Shown: positions 22,333 to 34,090, numbered from the stretch's first letter. The stretch: DNA of 64,000 nucleotides from Rana temporaria (GCF_905171775.1 NC_053489.1:137718642-137782641), one strand, 5' to 3'. A program made the numbers and translations. The notes: generated by a model not told the origin, from the sequence alone.

Positions 22333-24796
22333 GGGCCAGATCCACAAAAACCTGACGTAACTTAAAAAATCCAATTTAAGTTACACTGGCTTAAAGTTTC
22401 TACCTAAGTGCCTGATCCACAAAGCACTTATCTAGAAATTTCAGGCTGTGTAACTAAAATTCCGCCGGCGCAAGGCGTTCCTATTCAAATGGGGCGAGTC
22501 CCATTTAAATGAGGCGCGCTCCCGCGCCGGCCGTACTGCGCATGCGCGTCGGCCGTACTGCGCATGCGCGAAGTTACGTTACGCCGAGTTTTGAGGATCG
22601 CGACGGCTTAAAGTTGCGTCGGGGAAAAAAAAAATGACAGCGGCATGCATTCCTGAGGGAGAACTCCATGCCAATTTTCAAAGAAAAAACCGGCATGGGT
22701 TCCCCCCCCAGGAGCATACCAGGTCCTTAGGTCTGGCATGGGTTGTAAGGAGACCCCCCCACGCCGAAAAATTGACGTAGGGGGTCCCCCTACAATCCAT
22801 ACCAGACCCGTATCCAAAGCACGCTACCCGGCCGGCCAGGAAGGGAGTGGGGACGAGCGAGCGCCCCCCCCCCCTCCTGAGCCGTGCCAGGCCGCGTGCC
22901 CTCAACATGGGGGGGTTGGGTGCTCTGGGGCAGGGGGGCGCACTGCGGGCCCCCCCACCCCAGAGCACCCTGTCCCCATGTTGATGAGGACAGGACCTCT
23001 TCCCGACAACCCTTGCCATTGGTTGTCGGGGTCTGCGGGCGGAGGCTTATCGGAATCTGGGAGTCCCCTTTAATAAGGGGGCCCCCAGATACCGGCCCCC
23101 CACCCTAAGTGAATGGATATGGGGTACATCGTACCCCTATCCATTCACCTGGAGGCAAAAAGTAAAAGTTAATAAACACACAACACAAGGCTTTTTAAAA
23201 TATTTTATTATTCTGCTCCGGACGCCCCCCCTGTCTTCGTTATTAGCTCAATTACCAGGGGGGGCTTCTTCTTCCGCTCTCCGGGGGTCTTCCGCTCTCC
23301 GGGGGTCTTCTCCGCTCTCCGGGGGGGGCTTCTCCGGACTCCGGGGGGCTTCTTCCATCTTCTCCCCTCTTCCGCTCTTGACTCGGCGAACCCCGGTTCT
23401 TCTGCAGCTCTCCGGTGCCTTCTTCTTCAGCGCTGGCTGCCTGCTATGTTTGTGTGTTAGCTCGATTTCAAACAGGCAGCCAGCGCGGTCTTCTGTGGCG
23501 TCAGGGTCTTCTGGTCTTCTGTTCTTCCGATGTTGTCTCGTCGCCTGTTGTCGCTGTAATGATGGAAGCGCGCCTTGCATCCCATTTATATAGGCATCAC
23601 CGTCCCATCATGCTCCGGTAGGTACCCACGTGGTGGGTGCCTACCCACGTGCACCCACCACGCTGAAGAAGAAGGCACCGGAGAGCTGCAGAAGAACCGG
23701 GGTTCGCCGAGTCAAGAGCGGAAGAGGGGAGAAGATGGAAGAAGCCCCCCGGAGTCCGGAGAAGCCCCCCCCGGAGAGCGGAGAAGACCCCCGGAGAGCG
23801 GAAGACCCCCGGAGAGCGGAAGAAGAAGCCCCCCCTGGTAATTGAGCTAATAACGAAGACAGGGGGGGCGTCCGGAGCAGAATAATAAAATATTTTAAAA
23901 AGCCTTGTGTTGTGTGTTTATTAACTTTTACTTTTTGCCTCCAGGTGAATGGATAGGGGTACGATGTACCCCATATCCATTCACTTAGGGTGGGGGGCCG
24001 GTATCTGGGGGCCCCCTTATTAAAGGGGACTCCCAGATTCCGATAAGCCTCCGCCCGCAGACCCCGACAACCAATGGCAAGGGTTGTCGGGAAGAGGTCC
24101 TGTCCTCATCAACATGGGGACAGGGTGCTCTGGGGTGGGGGGGCCCGCAGTGCGCCCCCCTGCCCCAGAGCACCCAACCCCCCCATGTTGAGGGCACGCG
24201 GCCTGGCACGGCTCAGGAGGGGGGGGGCGCTCGCTCGTCCCCACTCCCTTCCTGGCCGGCCGGGTAGCGTGCTTTGGATACGGGTCTGGTATGGATTGTA
24301 GGGGGACCCCCTACGTCAATTTTTCGGCGTAGGGGGGGTCCCCTTACAACCCATACCAGACCTAAGGGCCTGGTATGCTCCTGGGGGGGAACCCATGCCG
24401 GTTTTGTTTTTTACAAATTGACGTGGAGTTCTCCCTCGGGAAAGCATACCAAATGCCGTCGCTGCAATGGGCCTTTACAAGGTGTGACTAACTTTACACT
24501 TTGTAAAACGAGCCCTAATTTTACACTTGCAAAATAACACTTACGGCGCAAAAAAGAAGCTAGAAAGCTTTGTGGATCGCCGTAAGTGCTAATTTGCATA
24601 CTAGCAACGGCATTTCGACTCGAAATGCCCCCAGCGGCGGATGCGGTACTGCATCCTAAAATTAGGCAGTGTAAATCAATTACACATGCCGGATCTTCTG
24701 TGTAACTTTGGAAAAAGCCTTTTGAGGATCGTTTCCAAAGTTACACACAGACTGAACAGCACTTAAGTCGGAGTATCTCTTTTGAGGATCTGGCCC
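22333..24796. mobile_element. Second large foldback, framed by GGGCCAGATCC ends
   Basis: It starts GGGCCAGATCCACAAAAACC and ends TTTTGAGGATCTGGCCC. The outer 300 bp on each side are the MITE family of 2793 and 39302. Inside, from about 22640 to 24480, is a foldback with near-identical arms: gtatccaaagcacgctaccc at 22811 is mirrored near 24262-24281. Its core sequence (cctcaacatggg, gttgtcgggg, cttatcggaatctggga, gatatggggtacatcgtacc) is the same as in the 16934-20099 foldback. The loop, about 23430-23660, is unique and GC-rich. Confidence 0.85.
23586..23592 (-). promoter_or_regulatory. TATA box in the loop of the second foldback
   Basis: On the minus strand TATATAA (cctatataaatggg) lies in the loop. 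AATAAA on the same strand follows at about 23209-23204, with a GT-rich stretch at 23189-23177. This repeats the layout in the 16934 foldback. The 110-codon frame from 23580 starts immediately beside the TATA box, so it would not be fully transcribed from it. Confidence 0.4.
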
Positions 24797-26988
24797 AAGG
24801 TTCTTTGTCTTAGAGCATCCTTGTCCTAGTGACAGAACAATAGGTCCTCCCCACAGGCCAATTCAGAAATCCTTTTGGTGAAAAAATGGCCCAACTAGGG
24901 TCACTTTATGGCACAGCTTTGTCCCAATTATGTCCCTAACAGTTACAAAAGATGGTCTTAGTAACACTGACAGTGGAGAAATAACAGGGAAAGCAATGTG
25001 CGTAACCTCTAGTATTAAAGTATGAATTAGTAAATGAATCGCAGTAGGACAATGAAAAAGAATGAACAGCGCAGACATCTGACCTAGATAGTACTATGTG
25101 GGAGATTTACTAAAACTGAAGCACTCAAATTCTGGCGCAGCTGTGCATGGTAGTCGATCAGCTTCTAACTTCAGCTTGTTCAGCTGTGACAATAAATACT
25201 ATTTTCTCTGGGTCCAGATGCTGTCTACTGAGAAAATTGCCTGTCAGTTTTTTTAACCCAAGGAATGCATAACATAGAATCACTGAAACATGAACTCCAC
25301 CCCAGACAGGCTAAATTCTGCTGCCATCACAACACTCCTAAGATTGATCTAAGACATTGTCAATTGAACATGACCAGTCCAAAAAGGGTCCAAAAAAGTA
25401 ACAGCTAACTAAATGCTTGATAATCCATAATGTTAATAGGAACTTGAACTCTTCCTGAACCTTGAAAAGATAAAGAACCCTGAACTAATCCCCAACCTAG
25501 AAGACAACAGTGCTGGGGACAGACACCGCCATGACAGAAAAATTATAGTTTTGGCAATGCAACTGGATTGTGTTATCCATAGAAAAAAATTGGATGGCCA
25601 CGCTCCGTGAGAATGTTTTACTGCAACAGAATGTTGCAGTAAAGGAGTTGAAGAGAGGATTATGGCTAATAAGACTGCTTCAAAAATATATTAATCAGAT
25701 CCTAGCAATGTAATGAATTCAATCATGATTTCCCAGAGTTCAGGGTCCATCTGAAGTCTGCCATGTCCACATCATGAATGTCACAATGAAGTCCAAAGGC
25801 AGAGAGATGTATGCTCACAGCAACAGCTAATCCATTTATCTGATGATCTGAATACCTCACAGGGCATTAAGAACAGATATGGAATCTTTACATTTGGGGG
25901 CAATATCAGTTGATTGTGGTTACTTAGGAACAAAATCATTCATAATGGGTTTATGTGATTCCTCATCCAACAGAGTATCTGCATCAGAAGTCTCAGATGC
26001 CACTACAACTGCAAGAATAGTGGGTAAAGGCATGGAAGTATGCTTACAGCAAATAAAGCTGTAATTCTTACTGACAAAATCTAGCATAGTTGTAGGGAAT
26101 TTGTCCCATAATAAGGCTAAAGAGGGGGATGCACCTGAAGGAGCCAGGGGGGACTTCGAGGAGTGTATGTTCTCAAGTCACCCTAGATCTGTTAATAGAT
26201 TGTGAGCAAGAGATGAGCAACATAGCAGAACGGCTTCTTTTTCATTTGGTACTTCATATATTGCACTGATAGACTGAGGCAGCTTAACTTTCAAATCCCC
26301 AAGAAAAACTTTACATGCTCACAAATCAGCTGCTGAGAGCAGGAGAATTTATTGGCCAGACATCACTGTGGCAGCAAGGACTAACTAAGGTGAAAACTGC
26401 ATGTCTCTTTCAATTTAGAACAAAGGTGGAAATATTCTGCCTCATGCTGAAAAAGTGGGAGCAGAATATCCAGAGCATGTGCCCGACACTGCATTTATTG
26501 GCAAAGGAAAACATCCTCCAGCATGTTAACCCTTTCCTGAGCTGTGGCTGGTGGTAATATCCCTCTGGTGATGGCTGTGCTGGTGGCTCCCAACACTTCC
26601 TAGTCCATGGGTACACTCGGAGGAGGCCGCCAAATTCACTGCCAAATGTCCGGTGGAGCGGGGAAACACCTTCCCGCTCCACCTGACACCTCCCAGAGAG
26701 ACATTACTAACACCTGCAGCTCGCCCTCCCCTCAGAGTGGATGAACCCTGTATTGTGTCTACCAAACGCTTATTTCCCTTTATCTTGTGAGTATGTATAT
26801 TTATTGCCGAGTATTAAAAGCACCCTGAATACTGCACTCAGATGGTGCTGCTCTCTATTCTTTGGCTTTTGTACCTACACCAACCCTATTCTCCATTATA
26901 CCAAACCTTTCTTTGACAGTACAATGTGTTCTGGCAGTATAGTTCCTGCTCTTGGTAGTTAAAACTTTACTACTGAACACTGCTGCAC
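24797..26988. other. Intron sequence, largely unassigned
   Basis: A half copy of the TTTACTAAA MITE lies at about 25099-25190. A GC-richer block lies at 26520-26740. No coding frame of note and no complete element recognised. Confidence 0.35.
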
Positions 26989-26992
26989 TTAA

Positions 26993-27431
26993 AGGGTCAC
27001 TAAAGGAAAAAAATGTTTTAGCTGAAATGACTGTTTACAGGTTATAGAGACATAATAGTTAACTGATTCCCTTTAAAAATGATTAAAAATAGATAAAAAC
27101 CAATCATATAATGTACCTACAGTTTAGTTTCGTTTTTGCTGTTGTTTCCTGGTTCTCTGATGTACAGAGACAAAGAACCAATAGTGATGCTTTGTAAAAC
27201 GAAACTGGATTGGCGCTGACACACAGTAATCACACCTCCTTGATTAGTCACCACAGTGAGAAATCTCCCAGTACTGTGGTGATCAGGAAACAGACAACCA
27301 GGAAGTGTCCAGAACAGAGAGGAATTACAGCAACATCAAAGCAAAAACGAACAATGAGGACATGAAACCAGGACTGCAGTAAGGTAAAGGAAGCTATTTA
27401 GCTAAAAAAAAAAAAATCCTTTAGTGACCCT
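26993..27431. mobile_element. piggyBac-like MITE (AGGGTCACTAAAGG)
   Basis: TTAA at 26989-26992 and 27432-27435. The ends are AGGGTCACTAAAGGAAAAAA and TTTTTTATCCTTTAGTGACCCT-type, an inverted pair. The interior includes mirrored halves around ttggttctttgtctctgtac (near 27160). No transposase. Confidence 0.85.
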
Positions 27432-27435
27432 TTAA

Positions 27436-28317
27436 CCTCCCTGGCGGTATGATTCTGTCTGGAATTACGTACCAAAAGCGGTACAATTATTTTGCAAGGA
27501 AATTTGGCGTTTTATACTGTAGGCCTGTAATTTTTAGAAATAACTCACTTAAATCTGACCAAGCAAGAGTCTTGTAGGCATCCCGGGTATGATTTTTTTT
27601 TTTAAACAAAATTATAAATTATAATATAATAAATAATTATAAATAATTATAACAAATAATAATATAATTATAATAAAAATTATTCAATAATGTAATCAAC
27701 TCAAAATCACTGAAATGTGCTCAGTTGCAGAATTGTCGCTGTCATTTTTTTTTTTTATGACGAATTTCCCCACAAATCGCTATCGCACATTTCTGCAAGT
27801 GATTATAATTTATTATCGCTGTTTTCTAGCTGATCTAAAACCATTTTTGACATAAAGGGACACTTTTGGACAATCTACAGTTTTTAGGCAGAAATGACAT
27901 TTTTAATTTTTATAAAAGTACATGTAGGGCACTGGGCAGACCACTAGGGACAAGGGGGGTGTGTATTTTGTACATACAGTACTGTAATCTATAAGATTAC
28001 AGTATACTGTATGTAAAGTGTTTCTTTACTTTTTTGAATTTGGCGCCGTTCTCCGCTCCCGTGCGTCGTAACGTCGCAGGGAACGGAGATCGGCGGCACA
28101 CGGGGAGACTGTGAATCGAGCGAGGAGGTCCCGCTCGCTCACACAGCGGGGTGGCATCGCTGGATCCAGGGACAAGGTAAGTAACTTGCCTGTGGATCCA
28201 GCGAAAGGTAAGCCGCCCTGCTGCACACTCTGCACGTCCAGCCCGAGTGACTCAGGGATACCGATCCTAGCATAAAAAATCAACCCCGAGTCACGCTCGG
28301 GTTTACCGCCAGGGAGG
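27436..28317. mobile_element. piggyBac-like element (CCTCCCTGGCGGTA) sharing TTAA with the previous one
   Basis: Perfect 14-bp inverted ends CCTCCCTGGCGGTA and TACCGCCAGGGAGG, with TTAA at 27432-27435 and 28318-28321. The interior has a GATTATAATAAAT-rich stretch and a GC-rich right third. A minus-strand frame at 28026-28283 is not like any transposase. The left TTAA is the right TTAA of the 26993-27431 element. Confidence 0.9.
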
Positions 28318-28321
28318 TTAA

Positions 28322-29401
28322 TGTGGCCTTGCTACTGTTTATGCTGATCTGGACCCCATTATTATGCCTAGCCCTTACTGTTAATTACTGTGTATGCTAA
28401 ATTGTGTCATTACCATTGTTAATACATTTTATGCTTGCCTAGTTACCAATCAAATTGGGTCACAATATAGCAAGGTTGCCTTTACTACCTGGTTTGGTGT
28501 CTGTTTTCTTTGAAAACTACTACTATTGGGTACTAAGTCACGACTATTGGGTACTAAGTATCACTTTCAGGGATTTCCTGTAATATTGCATGTTTGTACA
28601 CTCAACCTGATGTTTCAGAGTGGCTGAGGTTCTTGAGAAGGTTGAGACAAAGAACAGAGGATCCATCCTATCCAGCAGCTCCTACGAGGGCAGTGATACA
28701 TATAATAAATAGGATATTTGGATAAAGTCATTCATAGTAATGAACAAATAGACAAGTAATCCAGGTGTGTAAGGTATATTGTATCATTATCAAATTATAT
28801 TGTACTCATAGGTGATTCCTGAAGGGTTGAATTATCAACTAGCTTCCTAACTGCTTTAAGGACTCCAGTGGTGAGACCTTCCCACTGCACGTAATGGTCT
28901 AAACCAAGAATATATAGAACTTCAATCCCTCTGTTTTAACGTACCCCTTATAATTTGATGATTTGATACTAAAAGTATTAATAAAATTAGAAAAACTGTT
29001 AAAGGGACTGCATCTTAAAAAAAATAAAAATGCTCAGGACCCTCTGCATAGTAATAGCCACATAGGCCATTATTTTACTTGTTCCATAAACTGATAAAAA
29101 TATAATGCTGGAGATCATTGAAATATATTTTCTCTTTAAATACACAATTTTCATTGCATGCACGGGACTTAGTATGCATAATCAGCAGTGAAAAGCTACT
29201 GTAAAACTTTCAAAGATGATTTTAGAAATAACTTTGCATAATTTTCATAAGAGAGAAGTAACTGATTAAAAAAAAAAATAGACTATTATACTGTATCTGG
29301 GCAATTGCTAGCAAAAGACAAGGAACTGCATACAGCATGATTGAAAATATACTTATTTTAGGTTGCACTTTTTTTGTAGAAACACTAAATGACAAGCTCA
29401 C
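28322..29401. other. Intron sequence, nothing recognised
   Basis: AT-rich intron between the piggyBac pair and exon 6. Confidence 0.45.
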
Positions 29402-29529
29402 CTTTAGCAAATGATTTGTCTCCAGGTCAATCTCTAAGTCACAAATGGCTTCTCCAACTTTTAACATTATGTGTACAGACAAGAGAATATTAGGATATGG
29501 TTCATAAGAGGCTTCACACGTGGGCAAAG
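29402..29529 (-). CDS. Exon 6: helical segment
   Basis: Acceptor ...ttctttttacag, donor AAAG|GTGAGC. The 128 nt begin with two bases completing a GCT (Ala) codon from exon 5 and end on a whole codon. It encodes LPTCEASYEPYPNILLSVHI followed by MLKVGEAICDLEIDLETNHL and LK. The leucine/valine spacing again suggests a solenoid helix pair. Confidence 0.85.
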
Positions 29530-30151
29530 CTGTAAAAAGAAAACTGTACTTTTAATAAAAAAAAAAAAATACCTTTTATAAAACAAATTCCTAGGTCAAA
29601 ACCTGAAAGAACAATCTAATGTTTAAGAAGATCCTTTACAGCAACCTAAAGGAAACTGTTTTCTATTATCAAAGCAACTAAGTGTAAAAGGCTCTCCAGC
29701 ATTATTAGACGGTTTGAAAAAATCCAGTCTACCCACAGACAAGCTATCTCTGCTTTCTGAACATTAAACCACTTTTTTCTCACATCACAACACAGAACAG
29801 GAGGCACAGTGCTGTCAGACAAAGCCCAGAGGGACCCATGTGTACCCTGTCACTCTCTGGGTTCAGAGTGGTTACATGGCAGGTGTCAACCAAGTCACTG
29901 GCTTGATCTGTAAACAGGTGACTACAGTAGTGGAAGTACACAGCTGGCAAAGCACCAATGCAAACATTAAAATTGTGTGTTTGTACAGTGTATATATATT
30001 TTATTATATATACCTTATTTTCTATATATATTTAGATATAGATGTAGATATGTAGACTCTTTATTGTTTTGCTATGAAAAGGAATGAGTTAGAAACCTCC
30101 AAACATTCACATTATAACTTATTATGCCAAGTGAATGAAAAAGTTTTATTT
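29530..30151. other. Intron sequence, partly repeat
   Basis: Unassigned. The stretch before 30152 is the target into which the L1 fragment inserted, as shown by the duplicated target. Confidence 0.45.
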
Positions 30152-30165
30152 AAAATGAAAGTCAA

Positions 30166-30790
30166 AACTCCAAACGAAATCTGGAAAGAAACCCAATTGA
30201 AGATACTTCACCGGGCTCACATTCCTTTCCTTCGCTCCGCCCAGGAGCCAAGCAGTGCTGATTGCCCCTTATGCCACCATCCTAAACCTTCATGCTCCTT
30301 CATCTCTACCTTTTGGGACCAGGTGCTGGCTTACATCTTTGGAATCACCCTGCTGAAACTGCCTAAGGACCCGCTTCTCATTTTTGCTTACTGGGATCCT
30401 CTGCTGCTCCAATGGTCACGACAGGATGGCCCATCCGCCCCAGTCTCTACAACCCCCTTGCATGCTTACAAAGACTGGCCTTTACTCTGTCTTCTTGTCG
30501 CACCAAGGGCCATTTTGAAGAATTGGACCTCTTCTCATCCCCCCTCCATTACCCAGATTCAACGAGACATCCTTCTCCTCCTCTACAAAGAACGAGCCAC
30601 CACGGATTTCCAACGGGACACTGCAAAAGCTTGTTTTGTTTCCATCTGGCAACCCTTCGTGTACTTAAACTTGTCCCAAGAAGACTTAGCTACATTTGAC
30701 CAATACTCCTTCTCGTACTTTAAATCCCCTCCACCCTCATTCTCGGGAGAGGATGCCTCCCCAGATACCCTTTTCACCGCCCCTGATTGA
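30166..30790 (+). pseudogene. L1 ORF2 C-terminal fragment
   Basis: From the insertion point the frame reads TPNEIWKETQLKILHRAHIP, then DCPLCHHPKPSCSFISTFWD and ITQIQRDILLLLYKERATTD. This is the cysteine-containing C-terminal domain after the reverse transcriptase in L1-type ORF2 proteins (pattern C..C....H/C...FW). The upstream ATG at 30074 and its first 30 codons are host sequence fused by the insertion, not part of the L1. The catalytic domains are absent. Confidence 0.8.
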
Positions 30791-31181
30791 CTCTCTGCTG
30801 TCCGTCCGGTTGCTGCCCCCCTTGAACAAGGCCCACTGACTTTCGGTGCTCCCCCCCCCCCTCCACTTTTAGTTTTATATTTCTTCCTCTCTTATATTTA
30901 CCGGTATCTGTATGCTATGTTTAGTCAATCCTTCCTGCAAACACAGGCCCATTGAATTTTACAGATCTTACCAGTTCTTACCGTTAAAGTGACATTAGTC
31001 ACTATTTATCTCCTTATGATTCAAGTGATTAATATGCCACACTCTGATATGTTTATTGGATGTTTTGATTAATATGTCTATGATGTGTGGTTACTTGTGC
31101 AACTGCCTTTTGTCCTTTGCCATGCTGGTTTATCTTTTATGTATTTCTTTTGAAAAATTTAATAAATACTTTTTGGAAAAA
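30166..31181 (+). mobile_element. 5'-truncated L1-type LINE insertion with target duplication
   Basis: The 14-bp sequence aaaatgaaagtcaa occurs at 30152-30165 and again at 31182-31195, right after the A-rich end (aataaatactttttggaaaa). This is a target-site duplication made by target-primed reverse transcription. The insert is about 1 kb: the end of ORF2, a 3' untranslated part with AATAAA, then the A-tail. The clean duplication suggests a fairly young insertion. Confidence 0.9.
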
Positions 31182-31412
31182 AAAATGAAAGTCAATACAG
31201 AACTTTTTCTTGGTTTTAGACAGAGTGGGGAAGCATTAGATCCCCTTTTAGGCATTTACCACTATACAGGGCTTTTTTTAGAGAGATCTTGCAGTCAGGA
31301 AGTGAGAGGAACTCTCCAACAGCAACAGCAATGTTCCCTACTCTACAGCAACAGTAGGGAAAGAACAGAACATGTTTGTAAGATTTTTAATTCTGTCTGT
31401 ATTACTGTTTCA

Positions 31413-31827
31413 AGTGATACTAAAGGTGTGCCTAAAAAAATAAAAATAACAAACATGTCACCCCAATCCACCTGTTCTGGGGTCCCACGGTTGCTCTCGC
31501 AGCTCTTCTCTGCATTAGATAACCCACTTTGGGAAGCTCTCTCCCGAGGGGGTTACCTTGCGGGCACGCTCCTGAGTCATACACTGGGCATCCATAGACG
31601 CCCAGTGTAAGACTCGGCCCCACCCCGGAGCTCGTGTCATTGGATTTGATTGACAGCAGCGGAAGCCAATGGCTGCGCTGCTAGCAATCTATCCAATCAA
31701 AGCCGGGACTCCGTGGAGAAAAGGACGTCGGGGATGCTCCTACGGAAATTCAGGGTTCAGGCAAGTAAAACGGGGGGCTAGGGGGCCAGACACTGCAAGG
31801 TGAAAAAACACGAAGGTTTACAACCCC
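31413..31827. mobile_element. AGTGATACTAAAGG...AACCCCT MITE
   Basis: It begins AGTGATACTAAAGGTG and ends AAGGTTTACAACCCCT. The interior (ccgagggggttaccttgcgg, catacactgggcatccatag) matches the copy at 43432-43863. Here the flanks are TTCA and TTCG, a decayed TTAA-type target. Confidence 0.7.
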
Positions 31828-32039
31828 TTTCGTATTTTCCCTTACTTTCTGTTTTGTAAAAAGGTTGTCACTGGGAAAGAAAGGAAATCTCTAAAGGAGC
31901 TCTGGAGTTTGAAACCTTCCCCCTACTATCTAAAACAATTAAAAAATGTTTTGGGCTTGACATACATTTTAAACAGTTTTAAAACTCAGAATTTGGGGTC
32001 TATGTTAACAAAAATATGTCTGTCATTTGCACAGGTTCC

Positions 32040-32126
32040 ACAAATCTTCACTGCAATTTGCTTAGTACGTGTATGTCCTAGATCCTAGGACATACACGTA
32101 CTAAGCAAATTGCAGTGAAGATTTGT
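32040..32126. repeat. Perfect 42-bp inverted repeat with 3-nt loop
   Basis: Left arm 32040-32081 starts acaaatcttcactgcaattt. The right arm, 32085-32126, is its exact complement, and the centre is atc (32082-32084). The flanking bases do not pair, so the palindrome is sharply bounded. No transposon ends or target duplication surround it. If transcribed from either strand it would fold into an 87-nt perfect hairpin. Confidence 0.95.
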
Positions 32127-32219
32127 CAAGTGGTATTTTTTCTGAAATACCTGAATCAGCAAAAATAATGTATCATTGTACTAGATTGCGCTGACAAACC
32201 TAGGAAATAGATGCATTAA

Positions 32220-32703
32220 AGCGGGAGTTCACTTGAATTTTTTTTTTTTTGACATTCGATTTAGGCTAATTAAAGGGAGCAGAAACGGGTATTTTTTAAA
32301 AAATCAATGCCGTACTTACCGTTTTAGAGATAGATGTTCTCCCGCCGCTTCCGGCTATGATCTTCGGGACTGGGCGTTCCTATTTGATTGACAGCCTTCC
32401 GACGGTCGCATACAGCGCGTCACCAGTTGCCGAAAGAAGCCGAACGTCGGTGCGGCTCTATACGGCGCCTGCGCACCGACGTTCGGCTACTTTCGGAAAC
32501 TCGTGACGCGCTGTATGCGACGGTCGGAAGGCTGTCAATCAAATAGGAACGCCCAGTCCCGCAGCCCATACCCGGAAGCGGCGGGAGAACATCTATCTCT
32601 ACAACGGTAAGTACGGCATTGATTTAAAAAAAAATACCCGTTTCTGCTCCCCTTAATTAGCCTAAATATAATGTTAAAAATGTATTTTGGGTGAACCTCC
32701 ACT
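32220..32703. mobile_element. TTAA-type foldback MITE (AGCGGGAGTTCAC)
   Basis: TTAA at 32216-32219 and 32704-32707. The ends are AGCGGGAGTTCACTTG and GGGTGAACCTCCACT. The arms are almost perfect complements over about 230 bp: tgccgtacttaccgttttag on the left and its complement near 32599-32620, and caccgacgttcggct at the centre. One of the cleanest foldbacks in the window. Confidence 0.85.
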
Positions 32704-32707
32704 TTAA

Positions 32708-33422
32708 ACAATTACGGTGAAGATTCATGGTGCCTGTACGAACCATTGACACATTTGAACAGCAATTTTTTTTTTTATTGATCTCAAATAACTAGATAGG
32801 CTTTAGGAAGCATAGCTGGGGGTGTTAGAATAACTTTTACCTATCTACTTTAGTAAAGAGATTTGCCTGCTTAGATCTGTTGATAGGTTTAGGGGCAAAT
32901 GCTACCAAATTCAAATGAGGATTTTAGAGCTAAAATCCTCATTAGCAGTGCCTTGGATTTGATGTGGGCAGTGCACTGTGAGCGAGCTTGGAGGGTCAGT
33001 TATTGATAATTTTACAGATAACATCTATGATTTATCATTTTCTAGCAGCTACATGTGCAAAAAACAGCTTGGGGCTGTGGGATAAACCACTGAGTACTGA
33101 ATTACCCATTGAGGAATGGGAAATCTAGATATGTGGCAAATCATATATGATCAAACAATCAGATGACAGGCAAAGAGCAACGGATGTGTGTAACATTGCC
33201 CAGTCCCAGTAAGTAGGTAGAAAGTTGGTAGCACTCTTTTTTAAATGAAAGTAGGAACATCTGTAGATCATTCTCTAATATATTATAAGGCCATAGCTCC
33301 CCCAAAAAAGGTTACACATTACTAATATAGTGTATATTAAACCAATCATAATTCCACACTGGAACAAAATATATTTTTTTACTTTCCATTACATAAAGAT
33401 ACATTCCTCCTGATAAACAAAC
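32708..33422. other. Intron sequence, nothing recognised
   Basis: AT-rich intron upstream of the insertion-free exon 5 region. Confidence 0.45.
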
Positions 33423-33522
33423 CTTTTAAGTATATGTATAGCCTATCCTTTTGTTCTTCAAACTGTTGCAGTTTCCCAAGGAGATGAAAAGAATAAAGCC
33501 TTAAAAATGACACAAGTCCAAG
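33423..33522 (-). CDS. Exon 5: short helical exon
   Basis: Acceptor ...tctaccaacag, donor AAAG|GTTTGT. The 100 nt start on a whole codon and end one base into the next, exactly the phases needed between exons 4 and 6. It encodes LGLVSFLRLYSFHLLGKLQQ and FEEQKDRLYIYLK. It was found because exons 4 and 6 do not match each other in phase. Two amphipathic helices fit the solenoid pattern. Confidence 0.85.
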
Positions 33523-33644
33523 CTGTTGGTAGAATAAAAGGTTCATAAGCATTTAATAGAGATTGCCTAGAAGCTTAATATGTAAATTTTCACTAATATA
33601 GTCTTTACAAAATTATTTGAATCTAGGAATTATTATGACTCTAA

Positions 33645-34087
33645 TGCCGAGTACAAACGATCGGTTAAACCGATGAGAATTATGGTCTGATGGACCGTTT
33701 TCATCAGTCAAAACTGATTGTGTGTGGGGGCCAACGGTTAGTTAACCATCGGTTAAAAAAAAGACAACTTGTTTTAAAATTAACCGATGGATTCCTAACC
33801 GATAGGACAAAACCGATCGTTAGTAGGCACAACCATCGGTTAAAAATCCATGCATGCTCAGAATCAAGTCGACGCATGCTTGGAAGCATTGAACTTTTTT
33901 TCAGTACGTCGTTGTGTTTTACGTCACCGCGTTCTGACACGATCACTTTTTTAACCGATGGTGTGTAGGCGCGACAGACCATCAGTCAGCTTCATCGGTT
34001 AACCGATGAAAACAGTCCATCGGTTAACCGATGAAAACAGTCCATCGGTCCGTTCTCATCGGATGGACTGATCGTGTGTACGCGGCA
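33645..34087. mobile_element. Harbinger-like MITE (TGCCGAGTACAAACGATCGG)
   Basis: TAA at 33642-33644 and 34088-34090. The ends are TGCCGAGTACAAACGATCGG and GATCGTGTGTACGCGGCA. The interior is made of GGTTAACCGATG units and agcatgcgtcgacttgattc (complement strand). Same sub-family as 8840 and 49515. Confidence 0.85.
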
Positions 34088-34090
34088 TAA

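Noticed and set aside
23248..23580. 110-codon minus-strand frame in the second foldback, ending in a PRRAEDPRRAEE repeat
   Set aside because: It follows a GC-rich repeat in the arm. The same C-terminus appears on the plus strand because of the palindrome. Its ATG lies too near the TATA box to be transcribed from it.
30074..30790. A 238-codon plus-strand frame resembling a host gene
   Set aside because: The first 30 codons are flanking DNA, and the rest is the L1 ORF2 end bounded by a 14-bp target duplication.
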